Assembly (NCBI GenBank): GCA_003511945.1
Contig: DOJA01000078.1
Location: 21,189-27,881 of the forward strand
Source of the DNA: Phycisphaerales bacterium
Lineage (GTDB): Bacteria; Planctomycetota; Phycisphaerae; Phycisphaerales; UBA1924
Direction: 5' to 3'
Length of the DNA stretch: 6,693 bases
Part shown: positions 4,606-6,693 of the stretch, piece after piece
How the letters are laid out: every line of letters starts with the position of its first letter
How positions within the stretch are numbered: the stretch's first letter is position 1
Position numbers and translations under genes: made by a program
Notes under the pieces: model-generated
What the model saw: only the letters and a program-made list of their open reading frames with translations
Told to the model about the DNA's origin: nothing
Database searches by the model: none

Positions 4606-6030
4606 ATGGCGTGCGCCAAATCTGTCTTTGTGTCCCTGGTGCTGGCGATCCTCCCGGCCCTTGCCCTCGCCAGTTCCAACACATCCCGGGATCCCCGGTC
4701 CGACCCGCGCCCGCCCCAGGCCCTGGCGCAGTTCGGGGCGCCCGTGGAGACCGTCGAAGAGGAACGAGGCGGTCCCCAGACGCCCTGCCGCGCCTGGTGG
4801 GACAACGGCAAGAGCGACGGACGCAACGGCCTGAACTCCCAGGTGCTCTACGCCGGCGCGCGCGGCGAGCAGATCATGTTCGAGTCCCTCGTCGCCGACG
4901 ACTTCTTCCTCCAGTTCGGCAGGTGCTACTGGATCGACTCCATCGAAGTCGTCATGGGCGTCTTCGGCGTGTCCACGCCCAATGTCACCCTGCGCGTCTT
5001 CGAAGACTGCAACGGGCGCCCGGGAATCCCCGTCTTCGACCCGCTCATCAACCCTGAAATGATCAACGAGGGTCCGGTCCCCGGCTGGCCCGGATTCACC
5101 CGCTACCGATTCGTCTTCAACACCGACCTCTTCGAGTACGGCTACCGCCGCCTGTGGATCTCCCCGGTCGGGATGGGCACCGGTCTTTACTACTGGCTGA
5201 CCGCCAACAACGGCGTCATCCAGGGCGCGCAGGCCCAGTACCGCTCCGCTCAGATGGGGGCGCCCAACTGGAAAGATGTCGACCAGCTCGGCTCCAACTT
5301 CGGCATCTGTTCCGACTTCTCCTTCCGCATTTGCGGCAAGTGCTGCTGGCTCCTCAAGGACAACGCCGACTACGACACCACCGGGCTCCCCCAGGCCACC
5401 CTGGCCATGGGAACCGTGTTCGGCACCCGTGTCGTCGACAACTTCCAGGTCCCCCCGGGCGACGACCTCGTCATCTGCCGCGTCGAGGCCTGGATGGCCA
5501 CCAACTGCGACCCCAAGCGGGCGTTCATGGAGATATACAACGACCACTGCGACGCCCCCACGGGCTATCCGCTGGTGCTCGCGAGCCCGGACTATGAGAT
5601 CGTCAGGGTCAGGGGCAATGTCCTGATTGTTCAGGGGCTCCCCGTCTACCGCTTCTCCTTCACCTGCCCCCCGATCACGCTGACCGCGGGGCAGACCTAC
5701 TGGCTGTCCATGGCCGCACTCGGCGTTGGTACTCCCTTTGAGAAGGCGCTGTGGCTCTTCAAGAAGAAGTCCGAGTGCCACATCAACATCTCCGAGGGCC
5801 AGTTCAAGTCGCCCTTCTTCGCCGCCTTCAAGTCCTTCACGCCTGTCTCTCACCCCGGGCTCGCGGGCGAGCCGCGGGACTTCGCCTTCCGCCTCTACGG
5901 CTCCGAGGGCGAGCCCGACTTCTGGACCCGCTTCCCCTACGGCCCGGTCGATCTGGAAGCCCTCATCCCCGACCCCGAACCGGAAGCCGGCGGCCGCGGC
6001 GAACAGAGCGACGCAGTCATCGAGGAATAG
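4606..6030 (+). CDS. Secreted Cys-rich protein of two tandem jelly-roll-like domains, function unknown
   Basis: I do not recognise a named family member. Residues 1-22 form a signal peptide: Lys5, a hydrophobic core at 6-21, and an ALA|SS-type cleavage site after A22. The mature protein looks like two copies of one domain, about residues 64-244 and 248-434. Matched elements are LVADDF (95-100) and RVVDNF (275-280); DCNGRPGIPVF (134-144) and HCDAPTGYPLV (314-324); YRFVFN...YRRLWIS (167-186) and YRFSFT...GQTYWLS (348-368); and DFSFRICG (237-244) and DFAFRLYG (425-432). The pattern resembles beta-sandwich surface domains common in planctomycete exported proteins; that link is from general knowledge and unproven. 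The mature part has about twelve cysteines, suggesting disulfides. The C-terminus (from about 435) is acidic with Pro and Glu. It has no visible PEP-CTERM or membrane anchor, so the protein is probably periplasmic or released. It could bind carbohydrate or act in the envelope. The start is fixed by the signal peptide and a GGGAG site. Confidence 0.85.
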   Translation: MACAKSVFVSLVLAILPALALASSNTSRDPRSDPRPPQALAQFGAPVETVEEERGGPQTPCRAWWDNGKSDGRNGLNSQVLYAGARGEQIMFESLVADDFFLQFGRCYWIDSIEVVMGVFGVSTPNVTLRVFEDCNGRPGIPVFDPLINPEMINEGPVPGWPGFTRYRFVFNTDLFEYGYRRLWISPVGMGTGLYYWLTANNGVIQGAQAQYRSAQMGAPNWKDVDQLGSNFGICSDFSFRICGKCCWLLKDNADYDTTGLPQATLAMGTVFGTRVVDNFQVPPGDDLVICRVEAWMATNCDPKRAFMEIYNDHCDAPTGYPLVLASPDYEIVRVRGNVLIVQGLPVYRFSFTCPPITLTAGQTYWLSMAALGVGTPFEKALWLFKKKSECHINISEGQFKSPFFAAFKSFTPVSHPGLAGEPRDFAFRLYGSEGEPDFWTRFPYGPVDLEALIPDPEPEAGGRGEQSDAVIEE

Positions 6031-6062
6031 CCCCGCTCGCGCCCCCGGGTGATCCCGCCCGC

Positions 6063-6068
6063 TATGCT
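6063..6068 (+). promoter_or_regulatory. Candidate -10 box (TATGCT) for the mazG-like/trpA pair, possibly leaderless
   Basis: TATGCT lies in the 47-bp gap after the secreted-protein stop codon and ends 9 nt before the ATG at 6078. The intervening CCCCGTCCC contains no Shine-Dalgarno sequence. A start at or just before the ATG would give a leaderless or nearly leaderless transcript that also carries trpA. Confidence 0.45.
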
Positions 6069-6077
6069 CCCCGTCCC

Positions 6078-6392
6078 ATGGGGAACGAAGCCGGGCTCAC
6101 CTTCCGCGGGTTCCAGACCCTCATCCGGGAGCGCTACCACGCCACCGACGCCGCCCGGGGCACGCCGGGCACCTTCATGTGGCTCGTGGAGGAACTGGGC
6201 GAACTCGCCACCGCGCTGCACGCCAACGCGCCGGGAAAGTCCCCGACCGACTCCGAGCGCGCCAACCTCAGCGAGGAGTTCGCCGATGTCATCGCCTGGC
6301 TCACCACGCTGGCGAACATCAGCGAGGTCGATCTTGAACAGGCGCTCGAGAAGTACACCCGCCCGGGCCGGGTGGAGGGCGTGAAGGCGTGA
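6078..6392 (+). CDS. MazG-like nucleotide pyrophosphohydrolase
   Basis: A 104-residue single-domain protein of the MazG-like/all-alpha NTP pyrophosphatase superfamily, which hydrolyses (d)NTPs to the monophosphate and pyrophosphate using Mg2+. The metal-binding signature EExxE...ExxD is complete: E38-E39-x-x-E42 in WLVEELGEL (35-43), and E67-x-x-D70 in SEEFADVIAWL (65-75), with 24 residues between. The four-helix layout fits: helix FRGFQTLIRERY (9-20), helix FMWLVEELGELATALHA (33-49), helix SERANLSEEFADVIAWLTTL (59-78) and helix VDLEQALEKYT (84-94). It is shorter than the two-domain E. coli MazG (about 260 residues), as expected for a single-domain type. A housecleaning role or another nucleotide substrate is possible. 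The ATG is chosen because it gives the usual N-terminus and follows a TATGCT box. The frame is open upstream but overlaps the secreted-protein gene. The stop overlaps the downstream GTG in a GTGA, so it is probably co-translated with trpA. Confidence 0.88.
   Translation: MGNEAGLTFRGFQTLIRERYHATDAARGTPGTFMWLVEELGELATALHANAPGKSPTDSERANLSEEFADVIAWLTTLANISEVDLEQALEKYTRPGRVEGVKA
6374..6379 (+). promoter_or_regulatory. Ribosome binding site GGAGGG inside the mazG-like gene, supporting trpA start 6389
   Basis: GGAGGG ends 9 nt before the GTG at 6389. This start overlaps the upstream stop as GTGA (6389-6392), a typical coupled junction. The alternative GTG at 6407 has only a G-run 3 nt before it, which is a poorer site. 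The upstream site thus favours 6389 but does not prove it. Confidence 0.5.
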
Positions 6393-6693
6393 TCCCCGGG
6401 GGGCGCGTGGCGAACCGGATCGACGACATCTTCGCCGCCCTGCGCCGCGATCGGCGCAAGGCGCTCATGCCCTTCCTCTGCGCCGGGCACCCGTCGCCGG
6501 AGTCGACGACCGGCGCCATCGGAGCGCTGGCGCGCGCCGGCGCCAGCGTCATCGAGGTCGGCTTCCCCTTCAGCGATCCCATCGCGGACGGGCCGACCAT
6601 CGCCGCCGCCATGCACGAGGCGCTCCTCGCGGGCGTCACGCCCCGGGATGTCCTCCGCGCCGTCGAGCGTGCCCGGGGGGGGGGGGGGGAGGG
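6389..6693 (+). CDS. trpA: Tryptophan synthase alpha subunit (TrpA), N-terminal part, partial
   Basis: The alpha subunit cleaves indole-3-glycerol phosphate to indole and glyceraldehyde-3-phosphate; indole is tunnelled to the PLP-dependent beta subunit TrpB for the last step of tryptophan synthesis in the cytoplasm. About 100 residues are present of a usual 260-270; the rest is off the right edge. Counting from GTG 6389, clear TIM-barrel motifs are RIDDIFAALR (10-19), ALMPFLCAGHPSPEST (25-40) and VIEVGFPFSDPIADGPTI (54-71). Both catalytic acids of the family (E. coli Glu49 and Asp60) are present as E56 and D67. GVTPRDVLRAVERAR (82-96) follows. After this the sequence enters a G15 run, and the last few residues (Gly-rich) do not look like TrpA and should not be trusted. 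Start choice: 6389 overlaps the MazG-like stop by four bases and has GGAGGG upstream; 6407 would give the more usual N-terminus. trpB is not in view. Confidence 0.93.
   Translation, partial: MIPGGRVANRIDDIFAALRRDRRKALMPFLCAGHPSPESTTGAIGALARAGASVIEVGFPFSDPIADGPTIAAAMHEALLAGVTPRDVLRAVERARGGGGE
6675..6693. repeat. G15-A-G3 homopolymer at the right edge
   Basis: Fifteen G (6675-6689) followed by A and GGG end the window inside trpA. In frame they encode a glycine-rich tail that does not match the family, where a conserved stretch is expected. Probably an artefact of read ends; see the matching C run at the left edge. Confidence 0.65.

Noticed and set aside
4522..5853. Minus-strand open frame (443 codons) opposite the secreted-protein gene
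   Set aside because: Acidic Gly/Val/Glu-rich shadow. The plus frame has a signal peptide, a Shine-Dalgarno sequence and an internal duplication.
1..6693. CRISPR arrays, tRNA or rRNA genes, insertion sequences, phage or defence systems
   Set aside because: No regularly spaced repeats, no cloverleaf-like or rRNA sequence, no transposase, integrase, nuclease or toxin-antitoxin genes. The MazG-like protein and Tag are ordinary housecleaning and repair enzymes here.

Overview
The window is a very GC-rich bacterial segment carrying ordinary chromosomal genes, with no plasmid, phage, transposon or CRISPR signature. The overall style points to a Planctomycetota bacterium, most likely class Phycisphaerae: high GC, C/G-ending codons, a mixture of Shine-Dalgarno starts and starts with a TATNNT box directly upstream, and a secreted Cys-rich protein of two duplicated 'DDF...YRF...DFxFR' domains. 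This assignment is an inference from style, not a database result. Both ends run outward into G homopolymers (C9 at the left end, G15 at the right end), so the window may be a whole metagenomic contig with unreliable tips.

Layout, left to right. Positions 1-980 on the minus strand hold the first 326 codons of an AbgT-family transporter, whose C-terminus is off the left edge. After 57 bp and in divergent orientation come an EamA/DMT-family membrane transporter (1038-1991, +), a NAPE-PLD/UlaG-like metallo-beta-lactamase-fold hydrolase (2048-3028, +) and DNA-3-methyladenine glycosylase I, Tag (3048-3617, +). A short minus-strand ORF for a 72-residue single-pass membrane protein (3602-3820) overlaps the end of tag tail to tail. 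A single-domain STAS/anti-anti-sigma-like protein follows (3955-4290, +). Then comes a somewhat AT-richer 315-bp intergenic stretch, and a 474-residue secreted two-domain protein (4606-6030, +). The right end has a MazG-like nucleotide pyrophosphohydrolase (6078-6392, +) joined by a 4-base GTGA overlap to the start of trpA, tryptophan synthase alpha (6389 to the right edge, partial).

The genes do not form one pathway. They look like a run of short transcription units: two transporters back to back, a hydrolase and a DNA-repair glycosylase each with its own candidate promoter, a lone STAS regulator, an exported protein, and a mazG-like/trpA pair that is probably translationally coupled. The most coherent new-looking signal is regulatory. 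The starts at 980 (minus), 2048, 3048 and 6078 lack a recognisable Shine-Dalgarno sequence and have a TATNNT box 6-11 nt upstream, as expected for leaderless mRNAs. The starts at 1038, 3955, 4606 and 6389 have purine-rich Shine-Dalgarno sequences instead. I found no convincing undescribed multi-gene system.
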